This document shows, piece after piece, positions 7,898 through 16,505 of a stretch of DNA of 64,000 bases. The number at the start of each line of letters is the position of its first letter. Within the stretch, counting starts at the first letter, position 1. Below the pieces are notes generated by a model. The model did no database searches, was not told where the DNA came from, and was given only the letters and a program-made list of their open reading frames with translations. The position numbers were made by a program, and so were the translations under genes. Source of the stretch: Pseudoxanthomonas sp. Root65 (GTDB taxonomy: Bacteria; Pseudomonadota; Gammaproteobacteria; Xanthomonadales; Xanthomonadaceae); contig NZ_LMHA01000001.1 in NCBI RefSeq assembly GCF_001427635.1, forward strand, positions 1,143,501 to 1,207,500, read 5' to 3'.

Positions 7898-9550
7898 TTA
7901 CCGCCTCGGCCACGCTGCCAGCAGCGCCCACAACCCGCCGATGCCGGCGATCCATGCCGCCGCCGGAATGTCGAACAGGCGGGGCCCGCCCGCCTCCAGC
8001 GCGTACAGCACCGCCGCGACGATCAGCAGGCCTACGCCGAGGATGGCGGCGACCACGCGCCGCTGCATGCCCTTCATCGTATGCGCGAGGTCGGTGAGAT
8101 CCTTCGAGCGCAGCGACAGCTCGTGCCGGCCGTCTACCTGCTGGCTCAACCAGGCGTGCACCAGCCGCGGCATGTCCGGCGCGTGGGTCATGATTTCCGG
8201 CAGGCGCTTGCGGAATTCCTGCGCGGCGCGCTGCGGGCTGTAGCGCTCCAGCAGGATGCGCTCCAGTACCGGCCGCGCCACCGCCCAGATGTCGATCTGC
8301 GGATCGAGCTGGCGACCCACGCCTTCGATGTTGAGCAGCGTCTTCTGCAGCAGGATCAGCTGCGGCTGCAGGGTCAGTTCGTAGCGCTGCGCGGTGCGGA
8401 ACAGCTTGGCCAGCACCTCGGCCAGCGAGATCTCGCTGAGCGGGCGGGTGAAGTACGGCTCGCAGACGGCGCGCGCGGCGGCTTCCAGTTCGTCGATGCG
8501 GATGTGCGACGGCATCCAGCCGGCCTGTACGTGCAGCTCGGCGATGCGGCGGTAATCGCGGTTGAAGATCGCCATGAAGTTCTCGGCGAGCCAGTACTGG
8601 TCGTCGCGCGAAAGCTGGCCCATGATGCCGAAATCCAGCGCGATGAAGCGCGGATCGGTCTTCCGCTCCGGATCGACCCAGATGTTGCCGGCATGGGCGT
8701 CGGCGTGGAAGAAGTTGTCGCGGAACACCTGCTGGTAGAACACGCGCACGCCCTTGGCGGCCAGCGCCCGGCGATCGATGCCGGCAGCGTCGAGCGCGCC
8801 GATGTCGTCGGACGGAATGCCGCGCACACGCTCCATCGTCATCGCGCGCTCGGCGGTGTGCGACCAGATCACTTCGGGCACGTACAGGTCGGGCGAGTCG
8901 GCCCAGTTGCGCCGCAGCAGGCTGGCGTTGCCGGCCTCGCGCTGCAAGTCCAGTTCCGCCGCCAGCGTGTTCTCGATCTCGGCGACGATCTCGCGTGGAC
9001 GGATCTTGTCGGCGTTGGGGTGTGCGCGTTCGACGATGGCGGCGACGCTTTCCAGCAGCGCGATGTCGCCGGCGATCTGCTGGCGGATGTCGGGGCGGAG
9101 TACTTTCACCACGACCTCGCGCCCACCGGGCAGCGTGGCGGCGTGCACCTGGGCGATGGACGCGGAGGCGAGCGGGGTGGTGTCGAAATGCTCGAAGGCC
9201 TCATGGATCGGGCGACCGAGTTCCGCTTCGACCAGTGCACGCGCGCGGTCGCCGTCGAACGGCGCGACGCGGTCCTGCAGCAGGGTCAGTTCTTCGGCGA
9301 TGTCGGGCGGGATCAGGTCGCGACGCGTGGACAGGATCTGCCCGAACTTGACGAAGATCGGGCCCAGCTCCTGCAGCGCCAGCCGCAGGCGCGCACCGCG
9401 CGGTTGCGCGGCGATCTCGGCCGAGGCGCGCGGCACGAACGGACGGCCAAGCTTCAACCAGCGTTCGACCGGCGTGCCATCGAGCAGGTCGTCGAGGCGG
9501 TAACGGAGCAGCACCCGGCCGATGCGGCTGGCCCGCAGTACCGACTTCAT
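7898..9550 (-). CDS. ubiB: Ubiquinone biosynthesis UbiB-type atypical kinase/ATPase
   Basis: A 550-residue ABC1/UbiB protein. It contains the KxGQ signature ([23 protein letters not shown]), the Ala-rich nucleotide loop ([13 protein letters not shown]), the VKVLRP lysine strand, the [10 protein letters not shown] catalytic loop and the ALDFGIMG metal-binding motif. Two C-terminal hydrophobic helices (about residues 495-545) anchor it to the inner membrane. UbiB is needed for coenzyme Q synthesis, probably as an ATPase that mobilises lipid intermediates. The start overlaps the stop of ubiJ by four bases (ATGA), so the two are translationally coupled. Confidence 0.93.
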   Translation of the reverse strand: MKSVLRASRIGRVLLRYRLDDLLDGTPVERWLKLGRPFVPRASAEIAAQPRGARLRLALQELGPIFVKFGQILSTRRDLIPPDIAEELTLLQDRVAPFDGDRARALVEAELGRPIHEAFEHFDTTPLASASIAQVHAATLPGGREVVVKVLRPDIRQQIAGDIALLESVAAIVERAHPNADKIRPREIVAEIENTLAAELDLQREAGNASLLRRNWADSPDLYVPEVIWSHTAERAMTMERVRGIPSDDIGALDAAGIDRRALAAKGVRVFYQQVFRDNFFHADAHAGNIWVDPERKTDPRFIALDFGIMGQLSRDDQYWLAENFMAIFNRDYRRIAELHVQAGWMPSHIRIDELEAAARAVCEPYFTRPLSEISLAEVLAKLFRTAQRYELTLQPQLILLQKTLLNIEGVGRQLDPQIDIWAVARPVLERILLERYSPQRAAQEFRKRLPEIMTHAPDMPRLVHAWLSQQVDGRHELSLRSKDLTDLAHTMKGMQRRVVAAILGVGLLIVAAVLYALEAGGPRLFDIPAAAWIAGIGGLWALLAAWPRR

Positions 9551-10188
9551 GCGCGGTGCTCCACGCGGGCGGCCAGGCGGCCGACGCGCACGGCGATGCG
9601 CTCGACGTCGTCGCGGATCGCGTCGACATCGTCGTGGAACGCATTGAGTTCTTCCCGGCCCACCACGTCGCGCGATTCTTCGGTGACGTAGTCGGCGGCG
9701 CTCTCGGCCAGGTTGCCGGCGGCAGCGCGGACCTGCTGCAGGCCGGCGCGCACCGCGTTGGCGACCTGCACGCCGATCACGTCGCCGAACACACGGGTGA
9801 ACGGCAATGACCAGTCCGGATCGAAGCGCGTGGCGAGCGTCTGCAGCCGGCGCGCGAGATCGGCATCGCCGGACACCTTGACCTTGCCCACGGGCGTGCC
9901 GTGGTCGCGGCGGAAGAACGGCAGTTGCCCGAGCAGGCCACCGAGCGTGCTGCGCACGGCGAGATCGGCTTCAAGCACTTCGCTGGCGGGCCCTACCTGC
10001 AGGCGGCCGCCGCCGACGGTGATGTCCATCGCCAGCGGCGGTGCATCGACCTGCAGCTGGATGCGGCGTCCTTCCAGCGGCAACAGGGCCGCGGCGGTGT
10101 CGGGATCCAGCGTCAGCGCCTGATTGAGTGCGGCTTCCAGCGCGCGGCCGGCGAGGGGTTTCAGGGCATCGAACGGGGACAGGTCCAT
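9547..10188 (-). CDS. ubiJ: Ubiquinone biosynthesis accessory factor UbiJ, SCP2 domain
   Basis: A 213-residue soluble protein with an SCP2-like lipid-binding domain over roughly residues 12-115 and a C-terminal helical tail ([20 protein letters not shown] onward). UbiJ with UbiK helps hold the soluble Ubi complex and its hydrophobic intermediates. The position directly before ubiB, with overlapping stop and start, matches the common gammaproteobacterial pair and supports the call more strongly than the diverged sequence alone. Confidence 0.85.
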   Translation of the reverse strand: MDLSPFDALKPLAGRALEAALNQALTLDPDTAAALLPLEGRRIQLQVDAPPLAMDITVGGGRLQVGPASEVLEADLAVRSTLGGLLGQLPFFRRDHGTPVGKVKVSGDADLARRLQTLATRFDPDWSLPFTRVFGDVIGVQVANAVRAGLQQVRAAAGNLAESAADYVTEESRDVVGREELNAFHDDVDAIRDDVERIAVRVGRLAARVEHRA

Positions 10189-10298
10189 GCTGCCATTCTA
10201 GGGCCTGTACGCCCCGCCCGCCCTTCTGCCCGCTTCGTGCGGGCTCGGGGCGGGCTCGACGGCGTCCTGCCGTCCCGGCGGAGAGAGACGGTGATGCG

Positions 10299-10457
10299 TC
10301 AGACGCGCTTGCCGCGCAGCAGCGAGATGATCGCCAGGATCACGAAGACGACGAACAGCACCCACGCGATGTTGGTGGCGGCGCCGGCGATGCCGCTGAA
10401 ACCCAGCACGGCGGCGATCAGCGCGATGACGAAGAAGATGATGGCGTAGCGCAGCAT
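10299..10457 (-). CDS. DUF1328/YtjA-family membrane micro-protein
   Basis: A 52-residue protein with two hydrophobic helices, beginning [20 protein letters not shown] and continuing [20 protein letters not shown]. It ends in a basic LLRGKRV tail. This matches the short DUF1328 (YtjA) family of inner-membrane proteins, which are often stress-induced in Xanthomonadaceae and have no known mechanism. An AAGGGAGTTTCC segment with a ribosome site precedes the ATG. It is flanked by non-coding DNA on both sides. Confidence 0.85.
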   Translation of the reverse strand: MLRYAIIFFVIALIAAVLGFSGIAGAATNIAWVLFVVFVILAIISLLRGKRV

Positions 10458-10617
10458 GGAAACTCCCTTTGGCAATGGCCAGTGGTGCAGCCGGTAGTGG
10501 CGTGCGCCATGCTGGAATGCCGGGAGTCATCGCCGCGTGAGTGTCGTGCGGCGCGATATGGACGCGCTTCAGCGTCGTGACCCGGACGTGAAGGTTGCCC
10601 GGGACGGCTGGCCGGTT

Positions 10618-11619
10618 TTACACGGGATGGTCGCGCAGCCAAGCGCGCAGTCGCTCGAAGCCTTCCTCCATCGACACCTGCGGCACATAGCCGAAATCGC
10701 GGCCTGCCGGTGCCATGTCGTACCAGTGTGCGGTGCTCAGCTGTTCGGCGAGGAAGCGCGTCATCGGCGGTTCGCCCTTCAGCGGCAGTACGGTCCACAA
10801 GGTCTCGCAGACCGCGCCGATGCGGTAGGCCGCCTTGAAGGACAGGTGCTTGTCCACGCGCGGCGCACCGGCCGACTGCAGCAGCGCATCCAGCAGCCTG
10901 CGCATCGGCCAGGGCTCGCCGTTGGAGATGAAGTAGGCCTTGCCGGCGCAGGCCGCACCCGGCGCGAGATGATCGAAGGCGTCGAAGTGCGCCTGCGCGG
11001 CGTTGTCGATGTAGGTGGTGTCCACCCGGTTCTCGCCGCTGCCGACGATGCGCAGCCGTCCGGCGCGCGCGCGCGACACCAGCCGCGGCAGGATCTGGTG
11101 GTCGCCCGGACCCCAGATCAGCCGCGGGCGCAGCGCCACCGTCGCCAGTGCGGCGTCGTTGGCGGCCAGCACCGCCTTCTCCGCGATCATCTTGGTGGTG
11201 GCGTACGGCGCCTTGAAGCCTTCGCCGTACGGCACGTCGGCGGCGCTGCCGCCTTCCACCGGGTTCGTGGCGCGGTGGGTGACGCTGGGCGTCGAGGTGT
11301 AGACCAGACGGCCGATGCCGTGCCTGCGGCAGGCATCCAGCACGTTCTGCGTGCCGACCACGTTGGCGTCGTGGTAGCTCTTGTAGCTGCCCCACGCACC
11401 GGCCTTGGCGGCGTTGTGGAAGATGGCATCGACGCCCTGCGCCGCATGCATCACCGCATGGCCATCGGCGAGGTCGCCCTGCACCTGCCCTACGCCGAGC
11501 TCGCGCAGTACCGGGTAGTGTGCGCGGTTGAAGCTGATGACCTGATGCCCGCGCTCGACCAGTCCGCGGCAGAGCGCCTGTCCCAGGAAACCACCGCCGC
11601 CGGTGACGAGGATCTTCAT
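10618..11619 (-). CDS. oleD: OleD-type 2-alkyl-3-oxoalkanoate reductase
   Basis: A 333-residue extended short-chain dehydrogenase. It has the N-terminal dinucleotide motif TGGGGFLG, a VYTSTPSV strand carrying the catalytic Ser/Thr, and the active-site YATTK (Tyr-x-x-x-Lys). OleD uses NADPH to reduce the beta-keto acid made by OleA to a beta-hydroxy acid, the second step of long-chain olefin synthesis. Its start overlaps the oleC stop by four bases, so oleC and oleD are co-translated. Confidence 0.92.
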   Translation of the reverse strand: MKILVTGGGGFLGQALCRGLVERGHQVISFNRAHYPVLRELGVGQVQGDLADGHAVMHAAQGVDAIFHNAAKAGAWGSYKSYHDANVVGTQNVLDACRRHGIGRLVYTSTPSVTHRATNPVEGGSAADVPYGEGFKAPYATTKMIAEKAVLAANDAALATVALRPRLIWGPGDHQILPRLVSRARAGRLRIVGSGENRVDTTYIDNAAQAHFDAFDHLAPGAACAGKAYFISNGEPWPMRRLLDALLQSAGAPRVDKHLSFKAAYRIGAVCETLWTVLPLKGEPPMTRFLAEQLSTAHWYDMAPAGRDFGYVPQVSMEEGFERLRAWLRDHPV

Positions 11620-13259
11620 GCGGGTTGCTCCAGCTGGTTTGTCGCCCACGCGGCCAGCCTCTCGCGGCCGATCTTGGCGTTGTGGCGGATGTCGACCGGG
11701 AAACCCGGGTGCGGCAGGTAGGCGGTGATGGGCGCGGTGTGCGGATGGCGCGCGGCGATGGCGCGCAGCCCGGTTTCCAGCTGCGCCCGATCGACGCTGG
11801 CGCCGGGCTGCAGTTCGTAGCACAGCACCGGCTGCTGACGACCGGGTTCGCCGATGCCGACCAGCGCGGTGCGACGCACCTGCGGATGGGTGTTGAAGAC
11901 GGGTTCGACCTGCTCGGTGTAGAGCGGGCCGTCGGCGGTTTCCACACGCTGCGTCTTGCGGCCGCAGAACCACAGGCGGCCGTTGCCGTCGAACCAGCCG
12001 ACATCGCCCATGCGGTGCACGGTGCGCTCGCCGCCATCGGGCAGCGCCTCGCGGATCTTGGCCAGGCGGGTGGCGGCATCGCGGCGGAAGTAGGTGTCGG
12101 TGGCGGTGGGACCGGCGACGGTGATTTCGCCGACCTCGCCATCCTTCAGTAGCTCGACCTCGGCCCAGTCGGCGATGGCGTCATCAGTGATGCGGATGAT
12201 GCGGACCTCGTTCGGCGGTACCGCGCGACCGACGCAGGTGCCGGCGCCGGCTTCGGTCTGCGCACGCGTGGCTTCCAGCTCGCGGCCTTCGACCACCGCG
12301 ACCGGCAGGCACTCGGTGGCGCCGTACGGCGTCCAGAACTGCGCTTCGTCCGGCAGCAGCGTGCGGATCTTCGCCACCACGTCCGGCGGCACCGGCGCAC
12401 CGGCGGAGGTCACGCGCTGCACGGTCGGCAGCGGCTGGCCGTGGTCGGCCAGCACCTTCATCAGCGCCGGCGAACCGAACAGCTGGGTGACGCCGAAGCG
12501 TGCGATGGCGGCATGCAGTTTTTCGGGATCGGCGCTGGCCGGGCGCGTGGGATCCATGTCGGGGATCACCGAGGTCAGCCCGAGCGCGGGATCGAACAGT
12601 GCGAACGGCGGGAACGTCGGCAGGTCGACGCCACCGGGTTGCAGGCCGAAGGCGTTGCGCAGCAGCTCGATCTGGGCGACGAAATGGCGATGGCGGTACA
12701 CCACCCCCTTCGGCACGCCGGTGGAGCCACTGGTGAACAGAATGCCGGCGATATCGTCGGGCGCGGTGTCGGCCAGCTGGGGACCCGCACCGGCACCACG
12801 CGCCTCGATCTTCGCCAGCGTGGTGCCGCCCCAGGCCCAGCGCGTGCCGACGGTGACGATCTTCTCCGCCGATCCCGCCCAGCCCAGCACACGGCGCGCG
12901 AACTGTGCCAGCGGGATGCCGATGAACGCGGCGGGTTCGGCTTCATCCAGGCACTGCTTCAGCGCACGCCGGTCGATGCCCGGATCGACCAGCACCGGCA
13001 CGGCGCCGGCCTTGAACAGCGCGAACATCAGCAGGAAGAACTCCGGCGTCGGCCGCACCATCACCACCGTGCGCGCGCCACGGCCGATGCCGTACGCGCC
13101 CAGGCCGGCGGCGATGGCGTCGCTGCGCGCGTCCAGCTGCGCGTAGGTGAGCTCGCGGGTGTAGTGGCCTGCGCCATCGGGGCAGCGCATGGCCACGCGG
13201 TCGGGCTGGTCGCGGGCCAGCCGGGGAAGGCTGGCGGCGATGTTGCACGGATCGGTCAT
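11616..13259 (-). CDS. oleC: OleC beta-lactone synthetase, ANL superfamily
   Basis: A 547-residue AMP-forming enzyme. It has the phosphate loop [12 protein letters not shown], the YGATECLP motif, the MGDVGWFD aspartate and a C-terminal domain beginning near GRKTQRVE. OleC adenylates the beta-hydroxy acid produced by OleD and closes it to a beta-lactone. The immediate neighbour oleD and the nearby oleB and oleA give the assignment; on sequence alone it could be taken for a fatty-acyl-AMP ligase. It is separated from oleB by the opposite-strand YkgJ-like gene, so it likely needs its own promoter in the 92-bp gap after 13259. Confidence 0.92.
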   Translation of the reverse strand: MTDPCNIAASLPRLARDQPDRVAMRCPDGAGHYTRELTYAQLDARSDAIAAGLGAYGIGRGARTVVMVRPTPEFFLLMFALFKAGAVPVLVDPGIDRRALKQCLDEAEPAAFIGIPLAQFARRVLGWAGSAEKIVTVGTRWAWGGTTLAKIEARGAGAGPQLADTAPDDIAGILFTSGSTGVPKGVVYRHRHFVAQIELLRNAFGLQPGGVDLPTFPPFALFDPALGLTSVIPDMDPTRPASADPEKLHAAIARFGVTQLFGSPALMKVLADHGQPLPTVQRVTSAGAPVPPDVVAKIRTLLPDEAQFWTPYGATECLPVAVVEGRELEATRAQTEAGAGTCVGRAVPPNEVRIIRITDDAIADWAEVELLKDGEVGEITVAGPTATDTYFRRDAATRLAKIREALPDGGERTVHRMGDVGWFDGNGRLWFCGRKTQRVETADGPLYTEQVEPVFNTHPQVRRTALVGIGEPGRQQPVLCYELQPGASVDRAQLETGLRAIAARHPHTAPITAYLPHPGFPVDIRHNAKIGRERLAAWATNQLEQPA

Positions 13260-13351
13260 GCGGCCATTGTCGCCGCTGGACGGTACTTGCGTCAGCCGCC
13301 GGCGCAGGCAGAATGCGCGTCCCGCCCGCGCCCTGACGCCCGCCCACGCCG

Positions 13352-13732
13352 ATGCACCCCTGCCTGACCTGCGGCGCCTGCTGCGCCCATTTCCGCGTCA
13401 GCTTCCACTGGAGCGAGGCGGATCCCGAGCAGGGCGGCGTGGTGCCGATCGCACTGACAGAGCCGCTGCGCGTGCACGAGCGGGTGATGCGTGGCACCTC
13501 GCAGAAGGACCCACGCTGCGTGGCGCTGGACGCCGACATCGGCCACTACAGCCGCTGCACCATCCACGACCGGCGGCCCTCGGTCTGCGCGCTGGTGCCG
13601 GCGTCGCTGGAGTTCGGCGAGCGCAGCGCGCAGTGCGACAAGGCGCGGCTGGCGCACGGCCTGCCGCTGCTGGTGGAGGCGGACTGGGTTGGCGTGGTGG
13701 ACGCCGAGAAGAATCCGTTACCTGAGCTTTAA
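13352..13732 (+). CDS. YkgJ-family cysteine cluster protein
   Basis: A 126-residue protein with the CxxCGxCC opening (CLTCGACC at residues 4-11), a mid-protein CTIHDRRPSVCALVP and a late QCDKARLAHGL. These eight-cysteine UPF0153/YkgJ proteins are thought to bind zinc or an iron centre; their function is unknown. The gene sits inside the ole cluster but on the opposite strand, divergent from oleC and convergent with oleB. Confidence 0.85.
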   Translation: MHPCLTCGACCAHFRVSFHWSEADPEQGGVVPIALTEPLRVHERVMRGTSQKDPRCVALDADIGHYSRCTIHDRRPSVCALVPASLEFGERSAQCDKARLAHGLPLLVEADWVGVVDAEKNPLPEL

Positions 13733-13733
13733 G

Positions 13734-13883
13734 CCTTCTCCCCTTGCGGGAGAAGGTGGCGCGCAGCGCCGGATGAGGGATGCGAGCGCAGCGAGCCGCT
13801 CGGACATCCGTCAAATAAAGCAACGGCAAGAGCGCCCCTCATCCGCCTTCGGCACCTTCTCCCCGCTGGCGCAGGGAGAAGGG
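13734..13883. repeat. Inverted pair of CCTTCTCCC/GGGAGAAGG repeats
   Basis: Two copies of the family seen at 5379-5564 face each other (13734-13782 and 13832-13883). Each has an internal CTTCTCCCC/GGGAGAAGG hairpin and a GGATGAGGG tail. The pair sits between the convergent YkgJ-like gene and oleB and could terminate both. Confidence 0.8.
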
Positions 13884-13906
13884 ATCAGCCCCGTGAGGAG
13901 AAAGGT

Positions 13907-14797
13907 TCAACCCAGCGGATGGCGATCCAGGAAGTCGCGGATCAGCGGCACCAGGATCTCGTGCTTGTCTTCCAGCACGTAGTGGCCGGCATCTTCGTAC
14001 GCATGCACTTCGGCGTTCGGCAGCGCGGCGCGGAAGCCGTCGAGGAAGTGCTTGTCGAACACGAAGTCCTGCAGGCCCCAACCCAGAAACACCGGGCGGT
14101 CCGCGAACGACGGCAGGGCCTTGCCTGACGCCTCCAGCAGCGGCCACGCCTTGTCCTGCGGGCCCAGCGGAATGTCCTGCATGAAGCGGATGGTGGAGAT
14201 GCGATTCGCCCAGGTGTCGTACGGCGCCACGTAGGCGCGGCGCACGTCGGCCGGCATGCGGCGCTTCACGCCGATCCAGGAGGCGCCGGCAGAGAACGCA
14301 TTGAAGCCGCGGACGATCCACTCGCCCACGGTCCAGTCGCGGCCCAGCGCGATCCGCCACGGCATCTTCTTCGCGGCCGGCATCGGGAACGCAGCGGTGT
14401 TGGTGACCACCAGCCGCTTCACCTGCGCGGCATGCGAGAGCGCCCAGCCGAAGCCGATCATGCCGCCCCAGTCGTGCACCGCCAGCGTCACCGGGCCGGT
14501 AATGCCGAGATGCTCCAGCAGCGCGGCGACGTCGTCGACGCGCGACTGCAGCGTGTACTCATAGCGGCTGTCGTCCGGCTTGTCGGACAGGCCCATGCCG
14601 ATGTGGTCGGGCACGATACAGCGATAGCGATCCGACAGCCCGGCCACCAGCGTGCGCCAGTAATAGCTCCACGACGGATTGCCGTGCAGCATCACCACCA
14701 CCTCGCCGTCGCGCGGACCTTCGTCGAGGTAGTTCATCGACAGGCCGGGGCGCACTTCGAAGCGCTTCGGATGGGAGGGATAGCAGGGAAGGTTCAT
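13907..14797 (-). CDS. oleB: OleB beta-lactone decarboxylase, alpha/beta hydrolase
   Basis: A 296-residue alpha/beta hydrolase of the haloalkane dehalogenase type. The oxyanion-side motif is LHGNPSW, the nucleophile elbow is HDWGG with Asp109, and the catalytic histidine is in DAGHYVLED. OleB converts the cis beta-lactone from OleC into the olefin and CO2, using the Asp nucleophile of a dehalogenase-like fold. Free-standing annotation would call it a haloalkane dehalogenase; the ole context makes the decarboxylase role more likely. The gene starts 67 bp after the oleA stop. Confidence 0.9.
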   Translation of the reverse strand: MNLPCYPSHPKRFEVRPGLSMNYLDEGPRDGEVVVMLHGNPSWSYYWRTLVAGLSDRYRCIVPDHIGMGLSDKPDDSRYEYTLQSRVDDVAALLEHLGITGPVTLAVHDWGGMIGFGWALSHAAQVKRLVVTNTAAFPMPAAKKMPWRIALGRDWTVGEWIVRGFNAFSAGASWIGVKRRMPADVRRAYVAPYDTWANRISTIRFMQDIPLGPQDKAWPLLEASGKALPSFADRPVFLGWGLQDFVFDKHFLDGFRAALPNAEVHAYEDAGHYVLEDKHEILVPLIRDFLDRHPLG

Positions 14798-14864
14798 CGC
14801 GCGTCGCCGCCGTCAAAGAAAAGGGCCGGCGAACCGGCCCCTGGAATGCGAATGCCGGGTGGGC

Positions 14865-15881
14865 TTACCACTCCACCTCGGCCATCGTGCAGTTCAGACC
14901 GGAGCCGATGCCGAGCAGGGCGATGCGGTCGCCCTTCTTCAGCTTGCCCAGTTCCTTCAGCTTGCTCAGCACGATCGGCACGCTGGCCGGGCCGATGTTG
15001 CCGTGCTCGGTGAAGATGGTCATGACCTTCTTGGGGTCGATGCCGAAGGACTTCACGAACGCCTGCGTGTGCGGACGGCTGACCTGGTGGATGACGAACT
15101 GGTCCAGTTCGTCCACCGCCCAGCCCAGCGCGATCTTGGCGGCGGCGAAGGTCTTGGTGGCCAGCTTCATGCCCTCGATCAGCAGCATGCGGGTGTCGGT
15201 GACCATGCGGTCCAGGTTGCCGCGGCAGAGCTTGTTCCACTCGGTCGCCGAGCGGGTCACGCCGCCCTTGTAGCGCGGCGCCTCGGGGGCCAGCGCGCGG
15301 CGGGTCAGCACCATCGCCACCGCACCGCAGCCCAGCGTTAGCGCGGCCAGCTCGTCGCGGAACTGCTGCTCGGTCACGTCGGGGGCGTTGAGGCGCTCGA
15401 TGGTCTTCTCATAGACCAGGTTGGCGGTCTCGCCGTCGACGACCAGGGCGTAATCGATCTCCTCGCGCTCCAGCATGCGGGCGGCGATGTCCATGCCATT
15501 GATGAAGGCCAGGCAGGCATTGGCGACGTCGAAGGTCTGGCAGTGGTCGCTGACGCCCAGGTTGCCGCAGACGATGCTGGCCGTGGACGGCTCCAGGTAG
15601 TCGCGGCTGACCGAGGTGTTGACCACCAGGCCGACCTTGTCGGCACCGATGCCGGCGTCAAGCAGGGCCTTGCGCGCGGCCATCGTGGCGGCGTCGGAGG
15701 CCTGCGTATCAGCGTCCCACAAGCGGCGGGAATGCACGCCGGCCACATCGTTCAGGACGTCGGTCTTGATGCCCAGGCGGTCGAGCGTGGGCTGCAGGCG
15801 GGCGTTGATTTCGGCCGACGTCAGCGTGTGCGGCGCATCGATATGCGCCAGTCCCGCGATGGAGACATTCTGGAAGAGCAT
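14865..15881 (-). CDS. oleA: OleA thiolase-fold Claisen condensing enzyme
   Basis: A 338-residue thiolase-superfamily enzyme that condenses two long-chain acyl-CoA molecules head to head into a beta-keto acid, the first step of olefin synthesis. The nucleophile is Cys123 (FDVANACLAFINGM). Glu97 (SRDYLEP) is the loop glutamate that acts from the partner subunit in the Xanthomonas enzyme, and IHQVSRPHT and GNIGPAS supply the His and Asn. The start is set at MLFQNVSIAG, which matches the known Xanthomonas N-terminus as I recall it and leaves a promoter gap. A CRP-type palindrome sits 103 bp upstream. Confidence 0.95.
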   Translation of the reverse strand: MLFQNVSIAGLAHIDAPHTLTSAEINARLQPTLDRLGIKTDVLNDVAGVHSRRLWDADTQASDAATMAARKALLDAGIGADKVGLVVNTSVSRDYLEPSTASIVCGNLGVSDHCQTFDVANACLAFINGMDIAARMLEREEIDYALVVDGETANLVYEKTIERLNAPDVTEQQFRDELAALTLGCGAVAMVLTRRALAPEAPRYKGGVTRSATEWNKLCRGNLDRMVTDTRMLLIEGMKLATKTFAAAKIALGWAVDELDQFVIHQVSRPHTQAFVKSFGIDPKKVMTIFTEHGNIGPASVPIVLSKLKELGKLKKGDRIALLGIGSGLNCTMAEVEW

Positions 15882-15985
15882 CGAGGTTAGCGCCAAGGCT
15901 CAGGCGAGGGGGCCGACAAGGGTAACGGCTTCCCGCCTTCACCGCATCTTTACGGGCACGCAGCGTCAGCCCGGCCCGGCGTTAA

Positions 15986-16003
15986 GTGTGACTTGATTCA
16001 CAC
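15986..16003. promoter_or_regulatory. Candidate CRP/Clp-type operator upstream of oleA
   Basis: TGTGA and TCACA are separated by exactly six bases and extended to 8-bp arms (AAGTGTGA/TCACACTT, 15984-16005). This is the consensus shared by E. coli CRP and the Xanthomonas homologue Clp. It is centred about 113 bp before the oleA ATG and overlaps the stop codon of the lipoprotein gene. No T-run follows on either strand, which argues against a terminator. Confidence 0.65.
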
Positions 16004-16004
16004 T

Positions 16005-16325
16005 TTATCGGCCGCAGCGATAGGCCGCGAACCGTTGTTCCCCGTTGGCCGGATCGCCCAGGGCCTGCAGCGTATTGGCCTGAAGTCCCGGGGCTTCGTT
16101 GCGGGCCAGCGTTTCCAGCTCATCGCGTACCCGCAGGGTGTTGCGTTCATAGAACGCCACGCTGTCCTTGACCGAAACCGACACTTCGCCGCGCTTTTCG
16201 CAACCGGCGGGTGCGGCACCCGGCGCCACCACGCGCACGTCCCGGGCACTCGGTGCCAGGTGCACCCAGGTGCAGGCGGACAACAGGAGGGGGGAGACGA
16301 CGGCAGCCAGCAGGACGAGACGCAT
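16005..16325 (-). CDS. Small lipoprotein, DUF4156-like
   Basis: A 106-residue protein with a lipoprotein signal (MRLVLLAAVV, lipobox LLSAC) and a short mature part with a VRVVAPGAAPAGCEKRGEV strand, a second cysteine, and a C-terminal RCGR. The pattern resembles DUF4156 lipoproteins of unknown function. The ATG at 16325 was preferred over a GTG nine bases upstream because an AAGGTG ribosome site fits the ATG. It is followed by oleA on the same strand after 123 bp. Confidence 0.72.
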   Translation of the reverse strand: MRLVLLAAVVSPLLLSACTWVHLAPSARDVRVVAPGAAPAGCEKRGEVSVSVKDSVAFYERNTLRVRDELETLARNEAPGLQANTLQALGDPANGEQRFAAYRCGR

Positions 16326-16398
16326 CGGGGTCACCTTGGAGTGTGAGTCGCGGCCATTCTGGCCGATGCCTTATGAATCGATCCGGGCCGCAGGCTAG

Positions 16399-16429
16399 CC
16401 CTGCTCCCCGCCACGTGCGGGGAACAGGG
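16399..16429 (-). terminator. Hairpin after the second M16 peptidase gene
   Basis: CCCTG-CT-CCCCGC pairs with GCGGGG-AA-CAGGG around a short loop, 77 bp past the peptidase stop on the minus strand. There is no clear U-tract, so any termination would be factor-dependent. The rest of the 180-bp gap between the peptidase and the small lipoprotein gene shows nothing else. Confidence 0.4.
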
Positions 16430-16505
16430 GCCGGCCCGCGAGAACCCGGGGCGCCTTGCGGCGTGCCCGGCGCCCTGTCCTTCGATTCACCGCAGGGAGC
16501 GCGGC

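Noticed and set aside
13907..14797. Haloalkane dehalogenase as the function of the DWGG hydrolase
   Set aside because: The fold and Asp nucleophile fit, but its place between oleA and oleC makes OleB beta-lactone decarboxylase the better call.
15984..16005. The palindrome upstream of oleA as a transcription terminator
   Set aside because: No T-run follows on either strand, and the TGTGA-N6-TCACA layout fits a CRP-type operator better.
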